Assembly (NCBI GenBank): GCA_949775045.1
Contig: OX459107.1
Span: 11,373,250 to 11,437,249 of the forward strand
Length of the DNA: 64,000 nucleotides
Direction: 5' to 3'
DNA from: Metridium senile
Taxonomy: Eukaryota; Cnidaria; Anthozoa; Actiniaria; Metridiidae
This document shows, piece by piece, positions 23,389 through 35,559 of this stretch. Positions within the stretch are counted from its first letter, which is position 1. The number at the start of each line of letters is the position of its first letter. The notes under the pieces were generated by a model. It made no database searches and was not told where the DNA came from. It worked only from the letters and a program-made list of their open reading frames with translations. A program made the position numbers and the translations under genes.

Positions 23389-24166
23389 GATGTCTAGACA
23401 GAAAAGAAAGAACCCTTTCTGTCGCAAGCAAGGAAAGAGGCGCCGAAACTCTGAGGAGTTTTGCACTAAAATGGCAGGCTCTCGCATTGAGCGACAAAGG
23501 GTCGTACTATAACCAAAAAGAGTTATTGGAGCAGCAGAAAAAAGAATCAACTGTAAGTTCTAGTGCCAAAAAACTCCAGCTCGAGCAGCGAGAAGATGTA
23601 ATGCATAGCATGAGACAACCGCCACATCATGCTATGATTAATGATGGTGGTCACAACTTCGAGAAGAATGATCAACTAACGGTGGTGGACCCCGAGATGT
23701 TAGAAAAAGGACTAACTGTGCGAGCTGTTTGTAAGGACTGTGGGGCGAAACTGGAGCTACTAGAAAAACACAAACTTCCGAAAAGGACTCGGAACAGCAT
23801 GGGTGTTTCGATGCATAAACATCAGCTGTATTCGTCATGACGCTCCAACTCAGTTTCACACATCAAACAAAACTGGATATATATATGATGTCAACAGAGC
23901 CTCTGTAATTGGGATGATGGCAATTGAAAGAGGGTTTACCACCGCTCATTGAAGCTGTTCGGCTTCATGAACATTGGCAAACCTGTTTGCCAAAATCAAT
24001 GGTCAACACACACCTCCGCTTTAGACGAAGCCGCATTGAACATGCTCAAGAACGAACTAAAAGACTCAGCATGGGAGTCAATAAAGTTGCAAAGAGATTT
24101 AAAAAAAGACAAGTTCGGCCACATGGACGATGTTGAACTACGTATCATTAGACTGTTCATGGTGTA
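23389..24166 (+). pseudogene. Fragment of a Mutator-like transposase gene
   Basis: The open stretch 23487-23840 has VCKDCGAKLELLEKHKLPK, a possible zinc ribbon half. Another frame then reads RHDAPTQFHTSNKTGYIYDVNRASVIGMMAIERGFTTAH and continues with NGQHTPPL. The pattern (aromatic-T/S-K-x-G-x-Y-x-VN-R--IG-M--IG-G----) is one I associate with Mutator-like transposase N-terminal regions in invertebrates. Several frame changes and stops are present and no catalytic core follows. The assignment is tentative. Confidence 0.35.
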
Positions 24167-24169
24167 GTA

Positions 24170-25293
24170 GAGATATATTTTTATATTTATTTATTTTTTA
24201 CATATTTTTATATTGGTATGTATTTTTACCGATAATTGTTCAATAAAGACATTATTATTATAACAACCAAAAAGCAGTGTATCATTGCTCTTTTTTATTT
24301 TTGTCATTGAAAAAGCAATTTCAATGGGTTATAAAATATTTAGTCCAGATTGATATTTAAAATATAAGTTATCACTCTCAATATTATTATACTTAAAGCG
24401 GAACTGCGACGAAACACGCTACTTTCTAGTAGCATTTTTTCCTCGTTGATATTTCGAAATAGCCTAGTTTGAATAACATTTCTACCGAATTTTAAAGCAA
24501 TCGGACCAATAGCCTACGAGAAATCAAGACTTTTATACGCCATTTTGGCCATCCGCCATATTGCGACTGAATAAATGACCTTTAGACATTTGACATCTTT
24601 TGAGGCTTGTGACGTCATCCAATCTAAACGAATTCTAGCAAGGGCAGTTTAACACTCATTTCTTTAGCACGAATGTCGTTCGATAAAAGCACTTTTATTG
24701 GATGTTTTGCTACAATCTTCATATCTATCGACTCAGAATTTAACCTTGTATGTGTGTGATTAAGGTATGGAAGGTTTGGAGTTCTGATAGTGATTTACAA
24801 GGTTGAACTCAAACCACGACTGCTATAGACTTCGCCACGGTATTGTCAATTCCATTTCTCGCTACACAGTAGTTGTATTTGCTATTTATAAGAATATGTT
24901 GTGTATTCATTAATTAGAAGCCAGTATCTAACGACTGGTAAGTCTGAAATTTAATCAAAAGAGAAATAAACCCTGTTTTTCATGATACGAACCACCGAGT
25001 TCGACTGAAGTGTTTATATAGCGTGCTGTGGACTTATATACTTATATTTACGCGCAATAATCTTGCTATTCGAATTTGTATCTTAAAAAGCTTATTTACG
25101 AATAAGTTATCTCAATTATTAGCTGTATTCTCACCTAGATGATGTCCGGGAATATTTTCTATAATTGTCATCAGACAGATAAAACTTCGGTCAAAACTAC
25201 GTAACAAGCCGATGAAAATCTAATAAAATATCTAACTTTTATAACAGAATAAATCTTCATATGGTTGGTGAATGTCAAATTATACATTAAAGG
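24170..25293. other. Noncoding stretch left of the CACGG element
   Basis: Contains a sequence near 24400-24720 (CGGAACTGCGACGAAACACG, GTGACGTCATCCAATC) that loosely resembles inverted sequence at about 31745-31990 (CGTGTCGCAGTGTC, GGATGACGTCACC). It may be a further outer inverted repeat, but the match is poor. No coding evidence. Confidence 0.35.
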
Positions 25294-25676
25294 AGCCACG
25301 GCGGGCACGCGCGACCCCGAAATCGGAACTGTTCGCCATTCATTTTGGTCAGCGGCCTAACCCAACAATACATAACTCTGAAATTCAAAATGGCGGCTGC
25401 TCGAAGGATAATTACAATGTTGAGGAAGTTTTAGAGCAGATTTGGAATGATAGTGACGAAGAGGAAGAGGAAGTACTTGAGAAAGAGGAGGTAGACAGGC
25501 AGAAGGAAGTTTTAGACGACTGGGTTGACACATTTGATGGAGGAGAACAGTGTGACAGCGAGTTTTTCAGGGAGAACGCTAAAATGTCACTTCTCCCTCT
25601 GGTTCGACAGGCGTTTCTCATAACATCTACCGACGAAAGAGGTAGGTTTGATTTATTTTACTTGAACTATATTTGA
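25272..25676 (+). CDS. Acidic coding-like exon at left end of the CACGG element
   Basis: An open frame with a strongly acidic middle (VLEQIWNDSDEEEEEVLEKEE) and a more ordinary end (FFRENAKMSLLPLVRQAFLITSTDER), followed by GAAAGAGGTAGGT, a good splice donor near 25639. Its first codons lie outside or within the inverted end, so the true start is uncertain; a short exon starting inside the element is possible. No domain recognised. It may be the first exon of the element's own gene continuing at about 26098. Confidence 0.35.
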   Translation: MSNYTLKEPRRARATPKSELFAIHFGQRPNPTIHNSEIQNGGCSKDNYNVEEVLEQIWNDSDEEEEEVLEKEEVDRQKEVLDDWVDTFDGGEQCDSEFFRENAKMSLLPLVRQAFLITSTDERGRFDLFYLNYI

Positions 25677-26094
25677 CAAGATACATTTGCACTAGTTTGA
25701 TAACCATTTTTAAAGATATACATCAAACAAAACAAACAAAAAAACAACAACAAATATAAACAATTCTGCATGAATTTTGCAGGTACAGTACAAGTTGACA
25801 ACAATTATACAGGTCCACCAAATACATTTGTGTACTGTAAATATGTACTTATAGAAAACCCAAGAGTATTTGAGTCATATTACACTATTACATAAATTAT
25901 AAAACATTACTGTGAAAAAAAGTCTTACATTAAGGTTTTTGGTCCATATGGTAAGAAAATTCCCCTAAATTATTTATTTATTTTACCATAAGGAATTTAA
26001 TCACCTCATGGACAATAACCCTTGAAATAAATATTGACTTTTTACAGTGATCCTTGTACAGCATGAATATTTAATTATGTTTATTTTATTTATA

Positions 26095-26553
26095 GATCTT
26101 CAGCAAGTTGCCCAAAATTTGAATTCACAGACTGTAAGTGTTGAAGCAGTGCTAGATCAGGAGAGTAGGTTGTGACTTAGTGGTATCTATAGAAGACTGG
26201 TTGGAAGGGTTGGCATACGCAAACCATACTATGCTGAAATTACACGAAGCATACCACATAGTGTGTTTTTATCTATGCGACAAGTGTTGAGGGGCCTTAA
26301 TGTTGCTGAGCCAAACTGCTATTTTGCTGGAAATAAGAAAGCGGATGTTATTTCTATCACAAATATGGAAATTGTCCACAAGTTGCTGTCATGTTTGTCT
26401 GGTCATACCATTGCTGAAGTGAAGAAGTACTTGGCACGCACTCGCACAGGTATGACCAGATACAACCACAGGGTAAAAGTAATAACATCAACCTCTAAGG
26501 ACTTTGCTTTTGTTTACAAAAAGAAGTGTGGACAATTAATTGTACAATACTAA
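26095..26553 (+). pseudogene. Coding-like exon of unknown family inside the CACGG element
   Basis: After an acceptor-like ATTTATAG (26094) the frame reads DLQQVAQNLNSQTVSVEAVLDQESRL, a stop, then GIYRRLVGRVGIRKPYYAEI, VFLSMRQVLRGLNVAEPNCY, VHKLLSCLSGHTIAEVKKYLA and ends after CGQLIVQY. The composition is protein-like, and the single early stop at about 26175 suggests a pseudogene. I do not recognise the family. It could be the second exon of the 25272-25676 gene. Confidence 0.35.
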
Positions 26554-27079
26554 TGGTAATGCTGGCTAAAACTAACTGAAATATTTATTTGGATGAGCCC
26601 TTGAACTGTTAAATTCACTTATGTTGGCAACAATTAAAGATTGGATTAGATGATAATTTGTTATGAAAGAACAACATTTTAGAAAACTCATCCAAATATA
26701 TATCTGTAGCTCGAGTGCTTGGACTGAATGTACTTAATAAACAACACAATACTGATTAGAAAAGACCCATGCAAAATTTATTTATTTCAAATTGTTTGAC
26801 TATTTTAAATATTCTGTTCTCAATACCTGGGCACTACTTGTTAGCTGGTACAAAGTTAATGTGAACAGATAAAAGAGAACAAATTTTAAAGATGCATGCT
26901 ATAAATTTACAGATAGTCTTGCTCAGGTTAATTGAAATCAATACTCATTGCTTTTGTATATTCAATGCATGCATTCTTATTGATAGTTAAAAACCAAAAA
27001 AACAGTCACAAATTTTGAGCATGCAAATATTTTATTCTGTTATATTTCTACATGTGTAAAAATTCATTACATATGTTTA

Positions 27080-28720
27080 TGTATTGTTTATTTCCAACTG
27101 TACACTAGTTACCACTTATTATATACTACTTAGTGATTACAACATGTGTAAAAACTCATTAGATATTTCATTATGGTTTGTTAATTTCAACATGTGGAAT
27201 ACCACTCTAGTCTAATTAGTGATTACAACATGTGTAAAAACTCATTAGATATTTCATTATGGTTTGTTAATTTCAACATGTGGAATACCACTCTAGTCTA
27301 ATTAGTGATTACAACATGTGTAAAAACTCATTAGTTATTTCATTATGGTTTGTTAATTTCAACATGTGGAATACCACTCTAGTCTAATTAGTGATTACAA
27401 CATGTGTAAAAACTCATTAGATATTTCATTATGGTTTGTTAATTTCAACATGTGGAATACCACTCTAGTCTAATTAGTGATTACAACATGTGTAAAAACT
27501 CATTAGATATTTCATTATGGTTTGTTAATTTCAACATGTGGAGTACCACTCTAGTCTAATTAGTGATTACAACATGTGTAAAAACTCATTAGATATTTCA
27601 TTATGGTTTGTTAATTTCAACATGTGGAATACCACTCTAGTCTAATTAGTAATTACAACATGTGTAAAAACTCATTAGATATTTCATTATGGTTTGTTAA
27701 TTTCAACATGTGGAGTACCACTCTAGTCTAATTAGTGATTACAACATGTGTAAAAACTCATTAGATATTTCATTATGGTTTGTTAATTTCAACATGTGGA
27801 GTACCACTCTAGTCTAATTAGTAATTACAACATGTGTAAAAACTCATTAGATATTTCATTATGGTTTGTTAATTTCAACATGTGGAGTACCACTCTAGTC
27901 TAATTAGTAATTACAACATGTGTAAAAACTCATTAGATATTTCATTATGGTTTGTTAATTTCAACATGTGGAGTACCACTCTAGTCTAATTAGTGATTAC
28001 AACATGTGTAAAAACTCATTAGATATTTCATTATGGTTTGTTAATTTCAACATGTGGAGTACCACTCTAGTCTAATTAGTAATTACAACATGTGTAAAAA
28101 CTCATTAGATATTTCATTATGGTTTGTTAATTTCAACATGTGGAGTACCACTCTAGTCTAATTAGTAATTACAACATGTGTAAAAACTCATTAGATATTT
28201 CATTATGGTTTGTTAATTTCAACATGTGGAGTACCACTCTAGTCTAATTAGTGATTACAACATGTGTAAAAACTCATTAGATATTTCATTATGGGTTGTT
28301 AATTTCAACATGTGGAGTACCACTCTAGTCTAATTAGTAATTACAACATGTGTAAAAACTCATTAGATATTTCATTATGGTTTGTTAATTTCAACATGTG
28401 GAGTACCACTCTAGTCTAATTAGTAATTACAACGTGTAAAAACTCATTAGATATTTCATTATGGTTTGTTAATTTCAACATGTGGAGTACCACTCTAGTC
28501 TAATTAGTAATTACAACATGTGTAAAAACTCATTAGATATTTCATTATGGTTTGTTAATTTCAACATGTGGAGTACCACTCTAGTCTAATTAGTAATTAC
28601 AACATGTGTAAAAACTCATTAGATATTTCATTATGGTTTGTTAATTTCAACATGTGGAGTACCACTCTAGTCTAATTAGTGATTACAACATGTGTAAAAA
28701 CTCATTAGATATATCATTAT
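27080..28720 (+). repeat. 86-bp minisatellite, about 19 units
   Basis: Unit GTGATTACAACATGTGTAAA...(86 bp) recurs head to tail from about 27133 to 28720, with starts at 27219, 27305, 27391 and so on. One unit near 28430 lacks 2 bp. Each unit contains CAACATGTG twice (spacings 48 and 38 bp), so it may itself be a diverged dimer. Two sites vary between units: GAATACC/GAGTACC and AGTGATT/AGTAATT. Left units carry mostly the first form and right units mostly the second. Diverged copies continue at about 29015-29220 beyond the hairpin. Confidence 0.95.
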
Positions 28721-28726
28721 TGAAGA

Positions 28727-28985
28727 AATCGAAAACGCGCGTGTATGCTTTGTGCAGTTATAAAGCATGTGGGGTTGTCAGAACACGAGAGAAGTGTTAA
28801 GAGAAGCACGTCGCAAAGCAGAGTGCTTCTCAACACTTCTCGAGTGTTCTGACAATCCCCAAGTGCTTTATAACTGCATACAGCACAGAAAGCAAGTTTT
28901 TTATTTCTTTTATCAAATACAAATTGATCAACATGCAAACGCGCGTGCTGTGTGCTCTCATAAAGCACGCGCCTCAACCAATCAA
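28727..28985. mobile_element. Foldback MITE with 55-56 bp hairpin arms
   Basis: The arms 28754-28809 (GCAGTTATAAAGCATGTGGG and on) and 28823-28877 are nearly perfectly complementary around a 13-nt loop. The flanks extend with ACGCGCGTGTATGC on the left and ACGCGCGTGCTGTG near 28940 on the right. It interrupts the end of the minisatellite; satellite-like sequence resumes at about 29015. As RNA it would fold into a long hairpin. Confidence 0.75.
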
Positions 28986-29229
28986 AATATGTGATTTCAA
29001 ATAGTTATTTTATAAGGTTTGTTAATTACAACATGTGGAGTACCACTCTAGTCTAATTAGTGATTACAACATGTGTAAAAACTCATTAGATACATATGTA
29101 TATCATTATGGTTTGTTAATTTCAAACACGTGCAGTAGCACTCTAGTCTAATTAGTAATTACAATGTTTGTAAAAACTCATTAGATATATCATAACAGTT
29201 TGTTAATTTCCAACATGTGCTAATAAGCA

Positions 29230-31229
29230 CTCTTACATGTATGTGCACTAGAGTGCTGTCAATAAAACCATGAAATATGCATAGCTATTTAGCCATTTGT
29301 GCATGTAAAATTTTACTGCTTTTTTCACTATACAGTACATGACTGTGTGATTAGCTGTAATTATGCATACCTATAGTTATGCCTATTTCACAGGTTTATT
29401 GATTTGATGGCACTGGAGTAGAACACATTAGAATTAGAATTACCTTTGCATAATCTTTATTACTCAATTGAGATATTTTTGAACTAGCAATACAGAGTTG
29501 TCAATAAAGAGGATTTCAAAAGAATGGCATTTTTGTATGTGATTTTAAACTAAAAGAACTGCATTGACTGTGATAATAAAAATAAATACTTGCTGGTGGT
29601 AGGCACGATATTCCCTTATGTTTGGTATACTTCATGTTAATTCAAATGATAAATTTTGTTTTAGCTCTCAAATACACAATCCTCAAGACAATTTGCTCCA
29701 AAGAGCACATAATTCTCATTGGAGATATAAGCACTTCCCAGCCTATGATAAGAATCCCTATAAGCCATGCACAAGCAGTATCGTCTTTTCCACAAGGGGC
29801 ACCAACTCCACCTAGGGACATAAAATTTATGAGGCTGATTATTGAACCACTTTAAATCATAAATATGACTATTATTTAAATAAAATTGTGCAAGCCTATT
29901 AAAGTGTCGTTTGTTTTAAATCCCTGAAACATTCATGCACCTTGTCACTTCAATCCATATCTTCACAAAGATTGCCATACACGTTGTGAACATTGCCAAT
30001 AGGAATTTGCTTAATAAAAGGCATGAGCCTGTTATAAGGAATGGGTGTAGGAAATGAACAACCGTCAACAGCTGAAGATATGTTCTGCATACCAGCAGCA
30101 TTAGATTTAAAACATTTTAACCTATAAACTTTATGGTACTTACTTTTACATAACAGCCCCCCCCCCCCCCCCCCCCAAAAAAACACCCCCCACTATAATA
30201 TACAGTGTGAGAAACACATTAAAACTTGAGAAACCATGAAACACAGCTAGAGCGAAATAGTGATTCAATTAGTGTGATAAGCTTATGTATGATTGTGCAT
30301 TTTATGGTCTGTTTTGTTAAGCTACTGACAGTCAGACGTGCGCACGTCTTGTTGCTAAGCGAAAAATCAACAATATTATTGTTCATACTATGAGACGAAG
30401 GCAAAAATACTATAGAAGAACCGAAAGCCAATAATGATAGTTAATGTTCTTTATTGCACATGTCAATATATCTGTTTTGCTTCAGCTTCAAGTAAATAAC
30501 TTGATCCGAAAGTAGATTAAAGCATTGTTTGCACGACAATCAAAATCGAAAACTATCACAACATTGTAAGAATTATTAAATCCAATCCCTTATAAAGAAA
30601 ATCATATGGTTTTGCTCACCTTTTCATCAAGTTTCTGGCACAAGTGTGTCTTCGCGTGTAGACCTCTCTACTTTGTCTTTATCAAGTTGTCGGTATGATC
30701 AGTTCAAATCCCGTTCTAATGAGTCGATGCCCCTTGACTTCATAATATGTCCTTCTCTCAACTGTTTCTTCTTCATATTAAAGCTCGAAAGATCGAATCT
30801 CTGCATTGTTTTCGCGATAAATAAAGACCTTATCGCGCGAAATCTAAGTAGTTTATCCAAAATCTGGAGTCAACAAATTCTAGTTTAACTCACATTCTAT
30901 CACAAAATCAAGAGACTTAAACTATTTAACCTTCTTAAAAAAATTTTTCCTAGGCGATAAAAGTGTATTCAGGCGAGAATAGCGAAATGTCGTTCAAACT
31001 GTGTTTTTTCAAGCAAACAGTGTCGACTTTACAGCTATATTTGTTGTCAAGTTTGGTATCAAATTTAAGCTCTTTCCTTCGTCGAGCATATACAATTAGT
31101 CGATAAACCTTCGGAATAAACCGAAGGCAGTGATCGGCTCCCGAATTATACCGTCAACGGTCTTCGCTAATTCGGCACCAGTCCACCGAAAATTGAAAAC
31201 GGCCAATATGGCGGCTTCGGCGATGAAAC
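29230..31229. other. Right part of the CACGG element, mostly noncoding
   Basis: There is a poly(C) run of about 18 at 30159-30175. A minus-strand open frame at 29950-30186 reads NAAGMQNISSAVDGCSFPTP and PFIKQIPIGNVHNVYGN. It could be an exon of an unrecognised gene, but I cannot name it. No other feature is supported. Confidence 0.35.
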
Positions 31230-31265
31230 GTTCCGATTTCGGGGTCGCGCGTGCCCGCCGTGAGC

Positions 31266-32360
31266 AGCTATATAAATAAAAGTAGCAAAACACGTTGCTG
31301 TTTAGCCATGTTAGACCGAAGGTTTGCCAGTAAAAGTTGTAGTTCCGATCCTTACTGAACCGATGGTGTTGCATGACGATATCTCGATCGATGTCGCCTG
31401 ATATTCAGATGTGTTTTGACTTTTACTTCGTAGTATATAAAAAATCCTTTCTAAGTTAGATCAAGAGCACTCATACAATGGAGTAAAATAATTGAGAGAG
31501 TAATAGTTTCAAACGGTTTGAAGTCTGTGAAGATGGCCGGAGCATTTCTCTTCTAGCTTCTACTGTGTTGAAGTACTCGGAGTTACATAACAATATCATA
31601 ACAATTTTAGTTTCGGCATTTGAAAAGTTAAAACTATTATCCGAATTACACTTTGGATTTAGCATAAGTACTAGTATATGTCTAGTGCGCTTCTTTAAAT
31701 TACTTTGAGAAAATAAGAGCAAACATCTTTAATAGTTTTCCCGTTTAGTTAGCGTGTCGCAGTGTCACTTCGGCTCTGATCGTGGGTGCTTTTAGTCAAA
31801 TATGTGCTACAAAATGCGTTATTTTGTGCTAGATTTTCGTAGGAAGGTTAATAGATAAACTGGGAATGTAGGCAATCGCCAATGCTTAACCTATTCACAA
31901 GTTTGCGTTGTATTTTCTGCACATTTATCCTGCTCTACACATGAAAGTTATGTATTCTCAAGTTGGGTTGATTGGATGACGTCACCACCGCCCTCCGCGG
32001 TGCATTCCAAGTATAGTAATCTATAATGAAAACTTTGTAGTTTTTGTTAACATATGATCACAAAACGTTGTCTTGAATAGACTAAATGCCAGGCAGACCA
32101 AAATATATAGGCATTGCTGTCAATTAGGTAAATCAATCTTCTTGTAAAAGGTAAGTTTCTTTATTTGAATCCATCTAGCTCACAAGACTCATTAAGTCTA
32201 AGTGAAAATAACAAAATATCCTTCAATTAGCTTTAAAAAAAAAAAAAATAGCAAAGAATTAAAAAACATAAGCACCTAAAATTCCCCACCTTTTTCTCAA
32301 AGTTGCAATTGTCCATCAAATGAAAATAAAATATATATATATATATAACCAATAATTCTT
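31266..32360. other. Noncoding stretch right of the CACGG element
   Basis: Mostly AT-rich with a poly(A) tract near 32235 and an (AT)n run at about 32330-32346. No coding evidence. Confidence 0.45.
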
Positions 32361-32367
32361 TTTGTAG

Positions 32368-32700
32368 ACAGCAGCAAGAGCAGCAACTGAACGGGGGAAA
32401 GGTTCATGTCCAGGATGTATGGCAGAATACTTCTGCCGTTAAAAACTTAATACATGTACCTAGTGTGGCCACTTCCTTGGAGGATCGCATGACCCTTCAA
32501 AGAAAAGCAACCTTGATGTGCCTAAAGCATCCATAATTCTTAACACAAAGGATTCAAAGATTTATTCAGTGAAGACAAGCACTCATGATGACAGATGTCT
32601 TGTCATTGAACAAGGAGGCACAAGACTATGTCACCACTCCCTTTGTCTAGAGAAAAGGGCTGTTTGCCTTAACAGTCAAAGGGCAGCAATTCCCAATTAA
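32368..32700 (+). pseudogene. Cys-rich coding fragment, unknown transposon-like family
   Basis: The conceptual frame reads AATERGKGSCPGCMAEYFCR, stop, then CGHFLGGSHDPSKKSNLDVP, ASIILNTKDSKIYSVKTSTHDDRC and TRLCHHSLCLEKRAVCLNSQ. The C..C...C and C--H pairs suggest a zinc-binding module of the sort found in cnidarian transposon-related proteins. One early stop and no continuation were seen. Family not named. Confidence 0.35.
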
Positions 32701-32759
32701 CCTGTGACCATGTTGAGCTTTTGAAGGGGGTTATTAACCATCCAACAATAGTTATAGAT

Positions 32760-33420
32760 ACTATTGACTCGCAGCAGTAGGATGCCAAAAAAAGAATATT
32801 TTCTTTACGTTAATGCTACTGCAGGTTAACCTTTCGAGCTAAGACACCATGTTCCTGTTTAATGTCGGATTACATTAAATTGAATCGGTTTTGTCAAAAA
32901 TATGTTCAATATCTGTACTGTTTGTTCTTTTAGCTTTAAAAAAATGTATATTTTGTTGGGGTTTGCATATTAATTGAGCGAGCTATTAATTAAAAAAAAA
33001 CGTCTCTGTTTTGTCTGGTGTATCCTTAACATTATAGATAAATGTAATGAAAAAGAAATGTATGGTCTGGAAAATACTCTAGGGAGCCTCCTTAAGCAAT
33101 AAAAGCCGCATCCCCTTAGTTATTGAATTACCCCCCACAGATGGGGTAAGTAAAACTTACCACAATACAATACAATACTTTTATTACTCGTTCATATATT
33201 TTACAAGATTTTTATATTATACTATTAAAGATTGAAGCAAAATATTTAAATAATAAATATATAAGGATAAATAGATATGTAAATATAATTAAATATACAA
33301 AGATTGATAATTTCAGTGAAATAGGATAGATATAGTTTTTAACTAATTTCTATTTACAATGTGCAATCATGAATGCTAACTGTTCATCGGTGGGAGTCCA
33401 AGCGAACAAGTTTGCCATCA
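32760..33420. repeat. Noncoding; holds a partial copy of the 22571-23025 repeat
   Basis: About 33010-33097 (CTGGTGTATCCTTAACATTA ... CTAGGGAGCC) is an inverted partial copy of the repeat at 22571-23025. The rest is AT-rich. Confidence 0.5.
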
Positions 33421-33432
33421 GTTTTGGGTTAG

Positions 33433-33861
33433 GTGCAAGATTTAACACTTAAGGCTCAAACAAAACTTTTATTTGTTATAGAATATCTGCTGAAGCTTGC
33501 GTGTTTCTTAGATTGTTGTCTCATTCTCTACATAATGGATGCTCGATTAGCTCGCAACAGAAAAAGACCCAAAAAAGAACAAATCTGGGGAAAAGCATGC
33601 AGTGGTAAACTTCGAGCTAATGAAAGTGAAATAGAAACAGTCCGTCATGAAGCAAATCTTGTAGATACTGAACATCAAATCGCAAAAGACCATAAAGATA
33701 AAGAAGGGAACATCCCACAAGAACCAAAGGATGATAAAAGCATGTATAGTGATGGACCAAGGAGTGCAGACACCAAGAGATTCCACCGGCATACAGTTTA
33801 CTTTTACAAAAAACTTAAGCTGAAAATGAGAGAGTACCTATGCTGGACCCAAACAACTTAA
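33433..33861 (+). pseudogene. N-terminal piece of a decayed kinase-like gene
   Basis: The open frame probably starts at the ATG at 33535 (MDARLARNRKRPKKEQIWGK). It is basic, then charged (ESEIETVRHEANLVDTEH) and ends just before the kinase glycine loop, which appears in another frame at about 33850-33910. No domain recognised in this part. It is in the correct order and orientation to be the N-terminus of the kinase-like protein downstream. Confidence 0.4.
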
Positions 33862-34553
33862 TGGAGACAAAACAAGAAATTGGTCATGGTCGTTTTGGTA
33901 TTTGCACTCTTGCGATGAACGGTGGTCGCCGTGTTGTTGTAAAAAAAAAATAGACAAGGACAGTTCAGAAGTTAGAATTCTAGTGAAACTTCTACATCCA
34001 AACCTTGTAGAAATAATAGGAGTTTATCGTTATAACAGAAGCATGGCAATTGTGACGGTTCATTATAATGTAAATACAGTCCTTGAACTTGAAATCTCTC
34101 AAAGGGACGGACATAAATTGGTTTAATGTTTTTAAGGGTCCTTTAAGAGGACTCCACTATCTTCACATGGATGCAAAGGCGTTGCACAACGATACAAAGC
34201 GAGATAATATAGTCTTACAAGGAGAGGAGCTGACCTATGTGGAGGGTGTGCTTATCGATCTAGACAAAGCAGGAGACGTTGTAAATCCAAAGATTTATCA
34301 TGAGCCAGCAGATTTGGATAAGTATTCTCATCTTGCTCTGGAGCTAGGAGCGAAGCATGGAAAGCAAAGTAAACTGTCCTGTGTCTATTCTATGGGGTTT
34401 GTTATGAAGAATATCCACGGTCGTTTAGCGCGGCAATCTAAAGAAACTAGGCGCCCACACTTCATGTTTACATGCCAAGCAGTATCGTACGTCAAAAATC
34501 TTTGTTGTGACCTTGTGAAGTTTTTTTCGGCAAACTCAAACCATAGTTTATAG
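33840..34553 (+). pseudogene. Protein-kinase-like domain, frameshifted
   Basis: The N-lobe is seen as EIGHGRFGICTLA (glycine-rich loop), RRVVVKKK (the Lys of strand 3), EVRILVKLLHPNLVEIIGVY (helix C region) and SMAIVTVHYN. In another frame the C-lobe shows FKGPLRGLHYLHMDAKALHN, then HNDTKRDNIVL (HxD-type catalytic loop with D and N kept) and VLIDLDKAG (in place of DFG). The frame changes near 34100. APE-like and later motifs are weak. The fold assignment is reasonable. Activity is doubtful because the reading frame is broken and DFG reads DLD. Confidence 0.55.
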
Positions 34554-34559
34554 ATTATT

Positions 34560-35540
34560 TACTATGCTTAAACTGAATTCAATAAATATAAATACTTTCA
34601 TTTAGTTTGTATGTCATAAATAGTCTATTCTGAATGATCAAAAGAACAATTAATAGTCACATGTCACATTTTTGGGGGGTTTCAAACAATGAACCGCGAT
34701 AGCATTGAATAGAAAAATCGAAAATAAAATCTATTTAATTCTTGGTGTTCACCGATCACTTGATAATATTGAAAGTCCTTAAATTGTCACTTAAACTGTA
34801 AACAATCATTGAATTCATGAAGCACACACTTTATATAGCAGTGTTAGCCAATATGAGTTCAGAAGAATGAATATTAGCAGAGTTATAGTCAAGCTATTAC
34901 TAAACATTTTTAGTAAGAAATGTATGGCAAAAGCATTTCCGGTTGTGTTGATTAAATCATTAACCAGATATTTTCTGAGATACAAATAGCAATCTAGGCC
35001 ACATTAGCTTAAAGCCAGATGACCAATTTTTGATTTGCTCAAATTTGAGCGTAAATGGACTAATTGTGACCGAATACGGAACGAGTGAATATGCACCTTG
35101 ATTACAGTGAAATGTATGGCGCCGCCATGTTGGTGTCCCTCTGCATTTTGATGTTCTCATCACATCGCCTTTAAACTTTCCAAAGCTAGTTCAAGATCTG
35201 TATCATTTCATGTCCGATATTTTGATTTACGTTAATCAACATGTCTCTTGCTGCGTTATTGCAGAGAGAACTGATGTTACTTTGGAATCTTTTCGCCACG
35301 AGATGAACATGAGGAGCTTTGCTAAAAAAAGTTATCACTGCGGGAACCCTTTTTTTAAAAGATGAGCCCTTGTATCTGGTGTCAGGTTGCTAATCCTTGT
35401 TTGTACAAGCATATATTGATGATTGCCTGATTGGTAACTAGAATTGGATCATGTTTACATTTCGTAATAAAAACACTTTATACTAATTTGTGTCCAGAGA
35501 AATATTAACCCATATACGAATGTTTGGTGAGAACAAGGAC
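34560..35540. other. Noncoding stretch
   Basis: AT-rich with no convincing coding or RNA feature. Short open frames lack motifs. Confidence 0.45.
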
Positions 35541-35559
35541 GAACAAGGACAATACTTGA

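Larger units (their letters stand above)
25297..31262. mobile_element. 5,966-bp DNA transposon with 33-bp CACGG-type inverted ends
   Basis: The left end (25297-25329, CACGGCGGGCACGCGCGACC and on to GGAAC) is matched perfectly in inverse by 31230-31262. AGC flanks both sides (25294-25296 and 31263-31265), a 3-bp duplication. Ends starting CAC-G with a 3-bp duplication recall CACTA/EnSpm (CMC) elements, but I found no transposase, so the superfamily is open. Inside are two coding-like exons near the left end, an 86-bp minisatellite, a long hairpin and a poly(C) tract. Confidence 0.75.

Noticed and set aside
25412..25621. Ser-rich minus-strand frame opposite the acidic exon
   Set aside because: Low-complexity complement of Glu/Asp codons.
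27080..28720. CRISPR-like array
   Set aside because: Direct repeats are 86 bp with no unique spacers; it is a eukaryotic minisatellite.
24400..31990. Possible outer inverted repeat (CTGCGACGAAACACG / CGTGTCGCAGTG)
   Set aside because: Match is short and broken; the perfect 33-bp ends inside it define the element better.
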